In this document: positions 37,383 to 50,500 of the stretch, in pieces
Position numbering within the stretch: position 1 is the stretch's first letter
Layout of the letters: the number at the start of each line of letters is the position of its first letter
Origin: Channallabes apus
Taxonomy: Eukaryota > Chordata > Actinopteri > Siluriformes > Clariidae
NCBI GenBank assembly: GCA_030522415.1
Contig: CM060112.1
Coordinates: 2,002,001-2,066,000, forward strand
Length of the DNA stretch: 64,000 bases
Direction: 5' to 3'
Notes under the pieces: generated by a model
The model's input: only the letters and a program-made list of their open reading frames with translations
Database searches by the model: none
What the model was told of the DNA's origin: nothing
Made by a program: the position numbers and the translations under genes

Positions 37383-38099
37383 AAGTTGCATGCAGGTCAC
37401 TGTGGAACAGTCTGCATACAATAACTGGCTGGAAACCATTTTCTGTGGAGCCTGCTTCCCCCAGATGTTTTGCTTCAGACTGATCAATCCATCTACCTCA
37501 CTCGTCGCCTGCCCTCTGTTCTGGGTGATGTAGCTCTTCCAGATAACAGTGTTGTTTCATTAAAGAGAAAGGCAACCATTTAAATGCCTGGACCATTGTG
37601 AAACTGGCCAGAATAATCTCAGGATAATGTCAGGGAGAGCAGTCTACCTCATCACTTAGTCCTCAGGAACTATACTGTAGACAGTATGAAGTTTGAAAAA
37701 CTTCCTTTTCTTTATTAGGTCAGGTTTACAAAGTTTATTAAAGTTTTTATCAAAAATGTTGGTTTGTCTAAACAACTTAATAATAATATAATAGTATTGC
37801 TTTGGAGTAAAATATTCCATTTTGTATAGTTGTGGTTATTTTCAGGAAATAAGTAATATATACTCAAATAAATATTTTCAATTTACTCCACTTGTTGGGA
37901 ATGTGGCATTACTGTATCTGTAACAGCCAGTAGAGAGCGAATGGTACAAAAATACACCAATCAGCCATAACTAATGTCACAAACACAATATTTTACAAGT
38001 TTTACCACGAAGAGCTGTTGTGAGGACATTCTAGGAATAACTTTAGCAAATTGTAAAGCTGTAAAAGCTAGTCAAAGCTAGGTAAATCTTATTTCATGT

Positions 38100-38507
38100 G
38101 TACCAGAGTGGGAAAAAAAAACACTTCAGTGTAATGCAAATACAGGTCCTGTATATTGAAATATTTGATAGCACATTGCAAGTATACTAACAATTTTTTT
38201 TACCATCAGTTAATATAGAAAAAGTACAGTATACTAACATCATGCTTTTACCAAATTTTGGAATCAAACTTTCAAACATACTTCAAAATAATTGTGTTAT
38301 AGTACAGTTTCCAAAAATATATGAAAATATACTTGAAGTGAACAGGTGGTCCAAAATTTTTCAAAGTGTCCAATGCACACTTATTTAAACTTTGTTCTTC
38401 AATTTATTTTTGGTATATCTTTTAAAAATATGCTCAAAATAATCATGGTAGAAATGTACATAAAGTAGAAATTAGAATACACATTTTAATATACAGTAGT
38501 CTCAGTA

Positions 38508-38512
<5 letters not shown>
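38100..38512 (+). repeat. Direct repeat copy A (AGTATACT-type element)
   Basis: Closely similar to 39176-39555 in the same orientation (shared ACTAACATCATGCTTTTACC and GTAGTCTCAGTATATT). Contains many ATACTT/AGTATA motifs. No coding capacity. Confidence 0.75.

Positions 38513-38513
<1 letters not shown>

Positions 38514-38572
<59 letters not shown>
38514..38572. repeat. (TA)n microsatellite
   Basis: Uninterrupted TA tract between repeat copy A and a truncated LINE. Confidence 0.95.
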
Positions 38573-38575
<3 letters not shown>

Positions 38576-38870
38576 CAGGGATCGAGGGCGGCATTCATCC
38601 AGACTCTTTTCTGTTCTGGCACCGAGGTGGTGGAACGAACTTCCTCTAAATATCCATACAGCAGAGACTTTGACGATCTTTAAACGACGACTCAAGATGT
38701 ATCTGTTTCTCCAGTACTCCCCTCACCCCCCCCAAAAAACCCTCTTTCCAATTGTGTTTGATTCTGGCACTTAGTTATTAACCTAGTGTAAGTATTTATC
38801 CAATGATGTAAACTATAAAGCACTTTTTGTAAGTCGCTCTGGATAAGAATGCATACTTGTAAATGTGTGT
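38573..38870 (+). mobile_element. 5'-truncated L2-type LINE
   Basis: It begins within the C-terminal coding end ([28 protein letters not shown] text with changes) and ends with the GTAAGTCGCTCTGGATAAG tail. Same family as 57905-59850. Confidence 0.85.
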
Positions 38871-38872
38871 GA

Positions 38873-39175
38873 TGGTTCACCACTAGAGGGCACTGTTCGT
38901 CCAGAGTCTTGTTTATTGTAGTTTTTGTTTCCCAGGAGGCACCTCAGTCAGGTCATGAGAGTGCGCACCTGAACCGAGGTAGCTCATTAGATCTCCTATA
39001 AATAGCTGTTTATTGTGGGAAACTGGGTAGAGCATCATTTAATGTCAGTATTATGTGGGCATTTTGTTTAGTTTAGTTTGATTAGTATTTTTTGGTTTAA
39101 GTTTTGTGATGCACCACTTGTGTAAAGTTAAGAGGGCTCTAGTTTTGGTGATGTTTTAGGTTCATTGAGTCCCCC
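38873..39175 (+). repeat. Dispersed repeat with CTCF-like motif, second copy
   Basis: Shares CACCTGAACCGAGGT and the CTAGAGGGC core with 28700-29033. It follows the truncated LINE directly. Confidence 0.5.
38880..38894 (+). promoter_or_regulatory. CTCF-consensus site
   Basis: CCACTAGAGGGCACT fits all 15 positions of CCASYAGRKGGCRSY. It lies in a repeat between two serine protease genes of opposite orientation. Confidence 0.4.
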
Positions 39176-39555
39176 AGTGAAAAACAAATACACTTTAGTG
39201 TATTACAAATATATTGAAATCCTCGATAGTACACTGCAAATATACTAACAAAAAGTTGTACCATCAGTTAATATATAAAAAGTAAACTAACATCATGCTT
39301 TTACCAAATTTTGGAATTAAACTTTAAATATACTTCAAAATAATTGTATTGTAGTACACTTTCTAAAAATATATTTTTGGAAAATATACTTTAAATGAAT
39401 GGCTGGTCTAATTTCCAAAGTATACTTATTTAAACTTGTTTTTCGATGTATTTTTGGTATATTTTTTAAAAAATATGCTTGAAAGTATAATTTTACAAAT
39501 GTACAGAATGTACACATTAGAATAAAATTTTTAATATACGGTAGTCTCAGTATAT
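39176..39555 (+). repeat. Direct repeat copy B
   Basis: Second copy of the sequence at 38100-38512, about 1.06 kb downstream. Confidence 0.75.
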
Positions 39556-40429
39556 TATCAGTTAAATTTAAATGTACATATTCATATGTACTTATATTTA
39601 GTGCACTACTCTCTCGTGCGCGCACTCGTTTAGACTCGTTCTTGCACGCTGAATCTCTCTCTCCCATGCATGCGCGATCTCACACTCGTTCTTGCGCGCT
39701 GAAAATCACTTTTGCCGTTCAAGATTATTTATTTTTATTTGAGTTACCCTCTCACTCTTCTATGCGCTCACTGTCATAAAGCGACACTTGCACAAACTTA
39801 ATTTGTAATTAAATACATACTTTAAGCTATAGAATGTATTGTGTAATGTTTTATTGCTAAATCTTATGTACTTTGCTTGTGGCATAATGGCTCTGTGTGT
39901 CTTTGTGTAACAGCTAGAATCAACACACCAGGTTTAAACTAATACTGTACCTGTAGATTCTAATACTAATGTCTGTCTGTGTTCATACAACTGTACTGTA
40001 TTTAGACTGGAAATCCCGTACTAACAGATCCAGTATGATAAATGGTATGTAAATAATGAATGAACAGGTCTGAAACATACAGTAACACTGTCAAAGCAGG
40101 GGAATTATATCCTGTCTTACCTTTAACTGGATTTGAATAAACATATTAGTCAGGTAAATAATTATGATGTTATTGTTGATCTGGAAAGGATTGCAATAAT
40201 TTTAAGAATTATCAGCAGGACTATACAAACAGGACTACCTGTCCAACTCCACTCAGAGCAAAATATTCAAATAATATTAGCATATTTTGGGCTGTAATTC
40301 TTATGGTCCTGTTTTATTGGAAACCTATAAACCCATTTTTAATACATTCACTTTGGTCAGTAGAGAAAAGTGCTAACTGCCGTAAGATTAACATGATTGA
40401 TTAGTTTTATTCTGATTGACTAGGGGTTG
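39556..40429. other. Intergenic DNA
   Basis: No recognised feature beyond imperfect CTCGTTCTTGCGCGCTGAA-type repeats at 39610-39705. Confidence 0.45.
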
Positions 40430-41116
40430 ACTGGAGCATTTTTGTAGGCTGGTGCATTTATACCATGCTCAGTTTATACTAAGGGGCCCAACGTGTGCCA
40501 AGAAAATCTCCCCACACCATTACACCACCATCACCCTGAACCGTTGATACAAGGCATGATGGATCTACGCTTTCATGCTGTTTATGCCAAAGTTTGACAA
40601 AGAAAATGAGACACATAATGTGAAATGTAGGCTCAGTTTCATGTTCTTAGCTGACAGGCGTTAGTGCTGGTGTGGTTTCTGCTGCTGTAGCCTATCTGCT
40701 TTAAAGTGCGACATGTTGATGTTCAGAGATTGTAACAAGATTGGTTGTAACAAGAGATTATTTAATGAGGTGTTAAGCCTGGCCTTTCACAATCAACCTC
40801 TGGCATAAACACAGCGTTTTTTTTTTATTTTTTATTTTTTATAAATGCTCTATAAACTCTATAGATGTTTTTTTGTGACAATAACAAGTAGATCATCAGT
40901 TTTGGAAATACTCAGACCAGCCTGTCCGGCTCCAAGAACCATGTTAAATCTCTTTTCCTTCCCACTCAGATGCTTGGGTTAAGTTTCAGCAGATCATCTT
41001 GACAATGTCTACATGCCTTAATGCATTGAGTTACTGCTACTGTACATGATTGGCTGATTAGATATTTCTGTTAATGAGCAGTTGAATAGGTTTAATAAAG
41101 TGGCCAATGAGTGTAA
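40430..41116 (+). repeat. Old dispersed fish repeat
   Basis: AAATACTCAGACCAGCCTGTC, GATTGGCTGATTAGATATTTC and the ending AATAAAGTGGCCAATGAGTG are hallmarks of a widely scattered teleost repeat. Class not assigned. The copy is degraded. Confidence 0.6.
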
Positions 41117-41566
41117 TTTCCACCAGCAAGCTTAGGCTTCCCTTTCATGTATATTTTAAGGATCCTCTCAATATTTCTTCTTATGGACATTTTTTTTCAT
41201 GCATCAATTCAATTCAATTTATTTTAATTTGCATCACATAAATTAAGAGCTCTAGTGCTACAATGTACCGTAATGTACTACAGTGTTCTGGAAGATTTTT
41301 TTTTAAATTCCTTATTACATACTGTATATGTTTCCTGCTTGTTTTGTTTTGCTCAGCACAGAGAATTCTTTTGATGATAATTGCATGGTATGCGTTTAAA
41401 CTAGAAGTAGGTTATTTCCGTGATTAAACAGGGCGTTCCAGTAAGATGATTGAGTAGGTTTGAGTAATAGCAACATGAGCAGGCTGGATTGATTTACCAG
41501 TGTGTCAAGAAAGAATCATATCACTTGCTGAATTGTCCTGACAAAGAAAGAGGACTGAATGCAAAT

Positions 41567-44500
41567 ATGATTCGATTTCAGTGTGTAGTAGTTGCCCTGG
41601 TCTTGTATTTAAAAGGTAAGACATATCCATTTATCACTCGTGTATTCATGTATTTATGTTTGTGTCCTGCTAATAAGAATAGGCATTGTTTAACAGTAAT
41701 CGGACTGACAGCACATTATATGATGTATGTATGCTTTTTATTAAAATCAGTATAATATTTCTTAATGCATATTATATTCTATGTGATATTTTTACAGGTT
41801 CTCTTTCCCAACTAAGTGGTAGGTGACTATCTTAATCATAAGTCACATTTCAGTTTGTTCCATTCTACTCAGTCATTGATAAGGAAAAATGTAACAGACC
41901 TTCTCTTTTTTCTTCAGTATGTGGTCGTGCGCCTTTAAACAGTTTTATTCTGGATGGGCAGAACGTTTCAGAAGGTGACTGGCCGTGGCAGGTTACTTTA
42001 CAGTCTGGTAAACGTGGTGGCCTTTTTTGTGGAGGATCCCTCATTAACAACCAGTGGGTTCTAACAGCAGCACACTGTTTTACCAAATTAAAAAGGTAAA
42101 CATCACACACATAGTACTGTAATGGTACTTAGCAAGATAGCTAACTCAAAAATAGTACTTACTTGCTTTCAGGAGAAGAAATTCTGATGTGACTGCACAT
42201 TTGGGAAAAGTGTCTTTCACTGGCATCAATTCCCACCAGGTTATTAGGCGTGTTGAACAGGTGATCCTGCACCCTAAGTACAACAGCACAACCAATGACA
42301 ATGACATTGCTCTTCTACGTCTGCACACTTCTGTCACTTTCTCAAACTACATCACACCAGTGTGTCTGGCTGGACTAGACAGCCAGCTTCCCGAAAACAC
42401 AATCAGCTGGGTCACAGGCTGGGGAACCATTAACTCTACAGGTAAAACTCATTTTACAAACTCTATTTTAACTTTACAGGTAAAATGTAAACACACATCC
42501 ATGGCTGTGCACGAGTCAATAACAACTGGTGTGGTCTGTTTAGAGCAAACGTCCTCAACTCTAGTTCTTGAGGTCCAAGACACATCTAGTGTTTTTCCCT
42601 CACTCTACCACACCCACTTTCATTCAGAAAATGCTGGAAATTAAACAATAATTGGATGATATGGGAGTACAGGATACTGTTGAGACAACTGATTTAGGAA
42701 ATTAACCATTGCTGCTGTACGATGCTGTATTTGTATTATTATTTGTATTATTTAGGGGTTTGAATTAAGAAGTGTACGCTAGAGGTCTGCGCGGGACGGT
42801 TTTTTAGTCCTGCTCCCACCCGCTCCCGCTATACAGTATATTCACTCTTTGTTCAGCCGCTGCCCGCTTAGAATAACTTACTTCCCGACCCGACAGTTGC
42901 CGCTAAATTTTTATCTGTTTCCAGAATCTCACATTTAAACCAAAAGGAATAACAAAAAAACTGTAAGGACAGCGCATCCACACTTTGCTCTGCCATCCTC
43001 GGTACAGCCTGCTCTGATGACTGTTATGCAAATCCTGCATGCACAGACCTTGCCAATAAAATGCGCGACGCAGTCATGAGCGCAAGTCTTACAGGTGCTC
43101 GATAAGATTGAATAAAGCGCAGATATGCTGTTCAGAAAGGACGTCGGGACCACCCGCTCCTGTCCAAATTACACCCGACAATCTTGTCGGGTCCCGCGGG
43201 AATGCAGACCTCTAGTGTATGCCCCCCCCCCCCCCCCGGATCCCACTGAGCTGACCATTAAATCCTAACTCTAACATGTCTGGTGCAGGAATAGCCCTAC
43301 ATTAGAATAGGAATTTATCTATTGGATTAGTCTCCTCTTCATAATGATCTAGAACAAAGGTGTTGCAGGTCCAGTCGTGCAGGGTAAGTTAACTGACAGG
43401 TTTAGTGTGTGCGATTAAGTCTTGTAGGTGTAAGTCTTGTAAATGTCTGGTGAATTACAAATTATGCCGGACACTGGCAGAGTTTGTCCTGTTCTCCTAG
43501 TTCTCATTTAGGTTTTTTCTTGGTCCTTTATTTTGCTTCATGTTATTACAGTAGGTAGTCAACCAGAATGGGTATTTCCGCCATGTTTCTGGGCACAGCA
43601 AAACGTCAGTGGCCAAAATAAATCTGTTGAATTTCAAAGTCCTTCCTGAAATGACCACCAGGTGGTGCAAAGTAACATTTTCAGTTGCCATAGTTTTTAA
43701 ATGTAATAAATGTCATAAAAATAGTCATAACAATACAACAGTGATGGTAATTTCTGGTAAAAATCTGAGTACTTTATACAATAAACAAGGAAAATCTGAG
43801 CCAGAGCTATTGACATTTATTAGGCAATAATGAATAATAATAATAATAAAAAAATAATAACATCAGTTAAATGTTTATTTTTTATTAATTATCTTTTAGA
43901 TTTTTCCCAGATTTTCTCCCTTTTTTCATGTCCAATTCCTCCCTGTCAGTAGGGGGCTCCACATTAAGTCATCATTGTGAGTGCATTTAAATAAAAGTAG
44001 AGTCTTATAAAGACTTATGTAGCTTATATAGGTTTTTTTTTAATAGTTTTTTATTTTTTATAGATTTTGTACATTAATCTGATAATAAATGTAACACCCA
44101 CTTTTCCCAGTCTGTGTTCTGACTATGCGAGTGTTACACATGATAAAATCTAAAGGCTAACTGTGTTAACATTTTCTTTGCTTAAATTTGATGCAAATAA
44201 GAAACGCCTATATTTAATTGAAATTCTAAATTTGTACTGTAATTATAGTACTGAGGTTATGAATTTGTTTAATTACAATGTTTCACTTGAATTCAACTGC
44301 TATTACATGCAGCTATCACCGAACTGCGGCTCATTAATCCTTGAGAGAATAAACCAAGTCGCCAATTAGTAGTAAAGCGAGGAAGTGCATGCCCCTAATG
44401 CTGTTGTTGCTAGAGACATGTCTGTAAACCTATTATTCTCGTTGTGTACCATCTGTAAATAGTCTGGCTACTCTAAACTTCCCCTGGATGTAAGTGACCG

Positions 44501-47500
44501 TGTAAAATGCTTGTGCATACACCATGTTCCAAATTATTACGCAAATGATAGCTTTCCCTGATTTTCATAATTAGTCAATGCAAATGACAGTCAGTATAAT
44601 TTTTAAGTCATCAACCATTAGGGTATATTTCAAATTTTATTGAACCGACCTCCTAATGATAACAATATTTATTTGAAAAAAAATAAAAAATAAAAACCTA
44701 AAATAATCCAAATTATTATGCACAGCTGAGTTAAAACATTTTATAGCTGGTAAATAACTGAAAATGGGCTTTTGTTAAATTTGCAGCATTAGGAGGTCAT
44801 ATTTACTGAAATCAAAAGCTATTTCAATCAAAACATAGGGACCCTTCTTTGATATCACCTTCACAATTCTTGCATCCATTGAACTTGTGAGTTTTTGGAC
44901 AGTTTCTGCTTGAATTTCTTTGCAGGATGTCAGAATAGCCTCCCAGAGCTACTGTTTGGATGCGAACCGCCTCCCACCCTCATAGATCTTTTGCTTGAGG
45001 ATGCTCCAAAGGTTTTCAATGGGTTTGAGGTCAGGGGAGGGTGGTGGCCACACCATGCGTTTCTCATCTTTTATTCCCATAGCAGCCAATGACACAGAGG
45101 TATTCTTTGCAGTATGAGATGGTGCATTGTCGTGCATGAAGATGATTTTGTAACGGAAGGCACGGTCCTTCTTTTTGTACCATGGAAGAAAGTGGTCAGT
45201 CAATATACTTTGCAGAGGTCAATTTCACACCTTCAGGGACCCAACAGGGGCCTACCAGGGGCCTCTCTCCCCATGATTCCGGCCCAAAACATGACTCCGG
45301 CACCTCCTTGTTGATGTCGCAGCCTTGTTGGGACATGGTGGCCACCCACCAACCATCCATTAATCCATCCATCTGGACCATCCAGGGTTGCATGACACTC
45401 ATCAGTAAACAAGACTTTTTGTTTAAAACTTGTCTTCATGTATGCCTGGGCCCACTGCAACCGTTTCTGATTGTGAGCATTGATTAGGGGCCGAATAGTA
45501 GGTTTATGCACAACTGCAAGCCTTTAAAGGATCCTACACTTTTTCAATTCAATTCAATTCAATTTTATTTATATAGCGCTTTTAACAATGGTCATTGTCT
45601 CAAAGCAGCTTCACAAAAACTTAAAAAGATTTTGTTAGAAAAGAAAATATTTGGAAGTGTGTATGTGTGAGAAAAATGTGTATAGGTAACAATGAGATGA
45701 ATGAATGATGAATGAAATGTCTCTGATGAGCAAGCCAAGGGGGACGGCGACGATGGCAAGGAAAAACTCTCTGAGATGACAATAGGAAGAAACCTTGAGA
45801 GGAACCAGACTCAACAGGGAACCCATCCTCATTTGGGTGATAACAGATAGAAATGATAACGTCATGTGTGTTGTGCAGGTGAAAATGCAATATGACAGAA
45901 AATCATTTAAATTAACATGAAGACCAGTTCAGCATACATAGGGACGAGCCAGTGGACAGGTGCAGAGGGCAGATGAGGTCTGGATCACTGGAAGCACAGG
46001 AGCAGCATGTGTAGCTCGAAACCGTCATGAAGCAGAATTCAGCTGGAGCTGGTCCTTCTCTGGATGCCTCAGGAACCTCGCAGAACAGAAGGGGAGAATT
46101 AGCATAGTTGCCATTCAGTATAGGTGTACTAGAGTATGAGGTTATGGGATGAGTTACGTGTATGCAAGATTAAAAAGATGCGTCTTGAGTCTACTTTTGA
46201 ACTGGGAAACCGTGTCTGCTCCCTGAACACTGTCTGGCAGGCTATTCCAAAGCTTTGGAGCTAAATATGAAAACGCCTTGAGGTTCGCGGGACTCCAGAG
46301 GCACCAGCAGCTTCAAATACCTGTTTGCTGATTTGTAATGGCATTTCAGCAGCTGCTCTCTTAATCCGATGAATTTGTCTTGCAGAAAACTTCTTCATTC
46401 TGCCTTTATCTGCATGAACTTGTCTGTGCGCTAAATCAGCCAGAAATGTCTTCACAGTACGATGATCCCTTTCAAAAGCTACACTCGATTTTGCGTGAAA
46501 ATACTATGGGAACATCTTTCTGTGTTGCCGGTTGTGAAGCATGTGTGTATCAAACACGCCAAATTTTGGCATATATAACCTCGGTCAGATGACGTCATCT
46601 GATGAAGTGCACCTGCAGGTTATAAATAGGAGTGAACCGGAAACATTCCTCAGATCAAAGAGTGTTTGACTCACCGATAAGATGGCTGAGTTTCAAATGA
46701 GATGTGCCTCCGTATGATATAATCCTATCGGAGGGCGTTCTCCATACTTTTTGTTTCCAGTGTTTTGGGGAAGATCATGCTCTCCTTGGGTTCAAGGAGA
46801 GTGCGGGCACTGTGACCCCTTCCGATAAGTTCATGTGCGTTCTGGAAGAGGCGCACGAGACGGACTCTCCCCTCCTATCTCTCGCGCTCCCAATCGGGAA
46901 GTTTCTCCGTCCGCCTCAGCTCGCCTCATGATTGAGCAGACCACCTCCCTTGCTTCTGCAGAAATGGAAGTAGTTCCCTCAGAACCCTCGAGTATCATTG
47001 CTGCGGAAGCTCTGGGTTATACGATGATGCATCAGATAGAAGAGACGTTTGCGGGCTATCTCTCTCCTGGGACATCAGCTACAACCCCCCCCCACAAATA
47101 TAAACACAATACTTCCATCCAAGCTATGTAGACTTTCATCTGCCTTGTTGGGAAAAGCCCTTCATGCTTCAAGCAGCAGGTCAGGCTGGTGCTTCTCTGC
47201 ACACCATGACGGTCTTGCAGACATACCAAGTTGTTGATCTGCCAAAAGATCTGAGGACCTCACGGGCAAGTATAAGGATCATGCTTTCCTCCCTGATGCC
47301 CCCATCTAAAAAAAATAAATAAATAAAATAAAAGAGGCGCAGAAAGAGAGCGTTAGCAGCCTCTCACCCCCTCGTAAAGACTGGGGTACGGCTCGCCGCC
47401 CTTCACAAGCTGCCTCAATTAGGTCGGACCGACACACTGTCTTCTTCATTAAGAACAAAGTGCCCTCCCTGGCACCCTCAGGAGGTCGGTGTTCTTGCTC

Positions 47501-50500
47501 GGCCGCCACTGTGTTTTGGGCAACACCGGTCTCCAACATGGTTAGTTCTTGGTTATCGCTATCTGAAAAGGTACAGTTTCAAAATGTGATAACGATTGTT
47601 CTCAAATACAACCAGAAGATTGGTTTGCGACAATCAACCTGAAGGACGCATATTTTCATATGGAAATATTGCCACAACACAGGAAGTTCCTGAGGTTCGC
47701 TTCGGGGCCGAAGCTTACCATTATCGGGTTCTTCCATTTGGCCTCTGTCACCCGCACATATACAAAATGCATCTGTATTTTGTATGACATAGGCAACTGG
47801 CTGATTCTGGTTCAGTCACAGAAGCTAGTGCTCCGACATAGGCATGTCATCCTAGCTCATCTTGACTCTTCAAGGATTGAGACTCAATGCCATAAAAGCA
47901 TTCAATTTCCTGCTCAGAATACAACATATTTGGGTGTCACATAGGATTCAATCACAATGCAGGCACAGGTGTCTCCTGCGCGTGACGAATCCATTTCCAA
48001 CACCCTGAAGGAAACCAAGCTAGGCCAGAAAGTGACTGTTCATCACTTTCAGGGATTTTTAGGTCTCATGGCAGATGCATCCATGGTGATACCTTTGGGC
48101 CTGCTGCACATGAGATCGTTTCAGTTGTGGTTAAAAACAAAGGGATTTATCTCACTGCCAATACCCGGAGGCAATAAGGGTTACGCGCCAGAGGCTTCAT
48201 ACCCTTTTCTATGTGGTTTCTGACTTTGGGTCCCACTCTATGTGCGTTTTTGTTGTTGGGAGACGCTAACGACAAACGCTTCCCTCACGGGCTGGGGTAT
48301 GGTCTTAGATCACCATCCAGCCCAAGGGAGCTGGAGAGGCCATCTTCTCGCATGGCACATCAATTACCCCAAACTGATGGCTTTATTTTTGCCCTGAAAC
48401 ACCTCCTCCAGCAGTTGAGGCTACCATGTCCTAGTGCGGATGGACAACACTACGGTAGTCTCGTACATAATCGCCAGGGTGAACTGTGCTCGCGCCGCTT
48501 GAATAAGTTAGCGCACCAGGTTCTGCTTGGGATACAGGATGAGTTCCTGTCCCGCATGTCATTGTACATTCTAGCAAAAAGCCAACAAATACGGGTTACG
48601 CGCCAGGTCACTTCGTACCCTTTCTATGTGGTTCAGACCACGTTTTTTTACTTTGGATTCCACTCTATGTGCGTTTTTGTTGTCGCGAGACGCTAATGAC
48701 TGACGCTTCCCTCACGGGCTGTAGAGCCCATCTTCTCGCGTGGCACATCAATTGCCCCGAACTGATGGCTTATTTGGCCCTGAAAACACCTCCTCCAGCT
48801 CGTACATAATTACCAGAGCGGACTGTGCTCGCACCGCTTGAATAAGCTAGTGCACCAGGTTCTGCATTGGGCACAGGAAGAGTTCCTGTCCCTCAAGGCA
48901 ATTTACATTCCAGGGCATATGAAGTTGGGAGTCCTGGAACCTTCACACTAGAAGAAATTATGCCCTCAAGGAGAGGGTATTTGAAAGTGGTGCATGGCGA
49001 AACATGTAGACCCAGTCCACTGCTGAACTGTTTCAGTGCTGGAGTTCTGCAAGAAAGCTGTCTCGGGCTTATGCCCTAGTACCCTCAGAATGTAGGTAGC
49101 CACTATTTCGGCTTGTCATGTTCTGACTGATGGGTCTGGTTGACACCCCTTCCAAACCACTAGGGTCAGCGCCTGTCTGGCTTCTGACCCTTAAGATGTT
49201 TTTTCTTATAGTTACTTCTTTCAAGAGATCTGCAGGCTCCCGTCCTGCCTAGACTTTGCCCCTGGGCTAGTCAGAGCTATTCTGCATCCTCACCCAATCT
49301 ATTTTCAGTCTCATCCATGCACCCAGTCTTCCTCGAAGCCTCCGTCCTCCGACTTTTACAGCTCCAAAGCAGGAAAGGTTTCACTACTGTCTTCAGTACG
49401 CAGTCTTCAGATTTACATCCACCGCACTAGCCAGTGGCATAAGTCAGAGCAGCCTTTTTTTTTATACCAAACGCTGTCACATCCAGTGAGAGATGCTATT
49501 GCCCTAGCCTACGAGGCACGTGGTCACACTTCGCCTCTAGGACACAGGGCTCATTCATCCAGGGGGATTGCCTCACCTATTGCCCTGGCAAGAGGTGTTC
49601 CCCTGCAGCAAGTATGTGATGCGGCAGGTTGGTCCTCTCCGCACACATTTATGAGATTCTATAGTCTGTGAGATTCTATAGTCTGCTATAGTCATGCTAA
49701 GCCGGGCTCACGGGTCCTCGAGTCAGCCTCCCAGAGCTAGCTCTGAGACCACCTTGGCCTTTGTGTGCACATGCTACACAACCTTGGGGTCCATTGGTAT
49801 TCCCGTTCCCATAGCATTTTCACGCAGCATCGAGTGTAGCTTTTGAAAGGAAACGTCTTGGGTTATTTTGCTGTAACCCTGTTCCCTGAAAAAGCAGGAA
49901 CGAGATGCTGCGCTCCAATGCCGCACTGCTTGCGTGACTGGACGTCCTTTCAGACAAAATTGATCTGAGGAATGTTTCCGGTTCATTCCTATTTATAACC
50001 TGCACGTGCACTTCATCACATGCTTAACAACCGGGAACACAGAAAGATGTTCCCATAGCGTTTTCACGCACCATCTTGTTCCCGCTTTTTCAGGAAACAG
50101 GGTTATAGCAAAGTAACCCCAGACGTTTTCATGAAATATCTTATGTTTTTAAACCTTGTCAAGTTCAAAGTTCAAGTTGAAAGTTAGTACACAGTGAAAC
50201 GAAACAACGTTCCTCCAGGACCAAGGTGCTACATGCAACATAAATTTCAACATAAATTAACAGAAACACTAAACTAGCTAACTAAAGAGGCCTAGTTAGC
50301 TGGCTAGCAGAGGCAAGACAGATAGACCTAACATAAATTACAACATAAATTTACAAAAATGAACTAGCTACAGTAACTAAGACATGTGCAAACAAGAGCA
50401 ACAACAAAGTGACAGTGCAACGAACATGACATAACATAACAGAATAATATGGTGTTGAGGTAGTGAAAAACTGTAAACATTCCTTAGCACAGCAGCAAGA

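Larger units (their letters stand above)
46467..50126 (+). mobile_element. DIRS-type retrotransposon (tyrosine recombinase), inactive
   Basis: The ends are inverted: TTTCAAAAGCTACACTCGAT at 46470 reappears reversed at about 49828-49850, and the sequence after the right repeat (49850-50126) is complementary to both termini, as in DIRS internal complementary regions. Order inside: weak gag-like frames (46700-47130); reverse transcriptase (47600-48000) with [12 protein letters not shown]; RNase H region (48240-48950); and a tyrosine recombinase end (49480-49680). The RT active-site segment is changed (YDIGNWL in place of YLDDWL), and stops are frequent. No integrase or LTR direct repeats are present. 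Confidence 0.85.

Noticed and set aside
41865..42337. Minus-strand open frames over protease gene 2
   Set aside because: Shadows of exons 3 and 4 on the opposite strand; only the plus strand gives protease motifs and splice sites.
46700..47240. Host gene in overlapping plus frames
   Set aside because: They lie in the expected gag position of the DIRS element between its left terminus and its reverse transcriptase.
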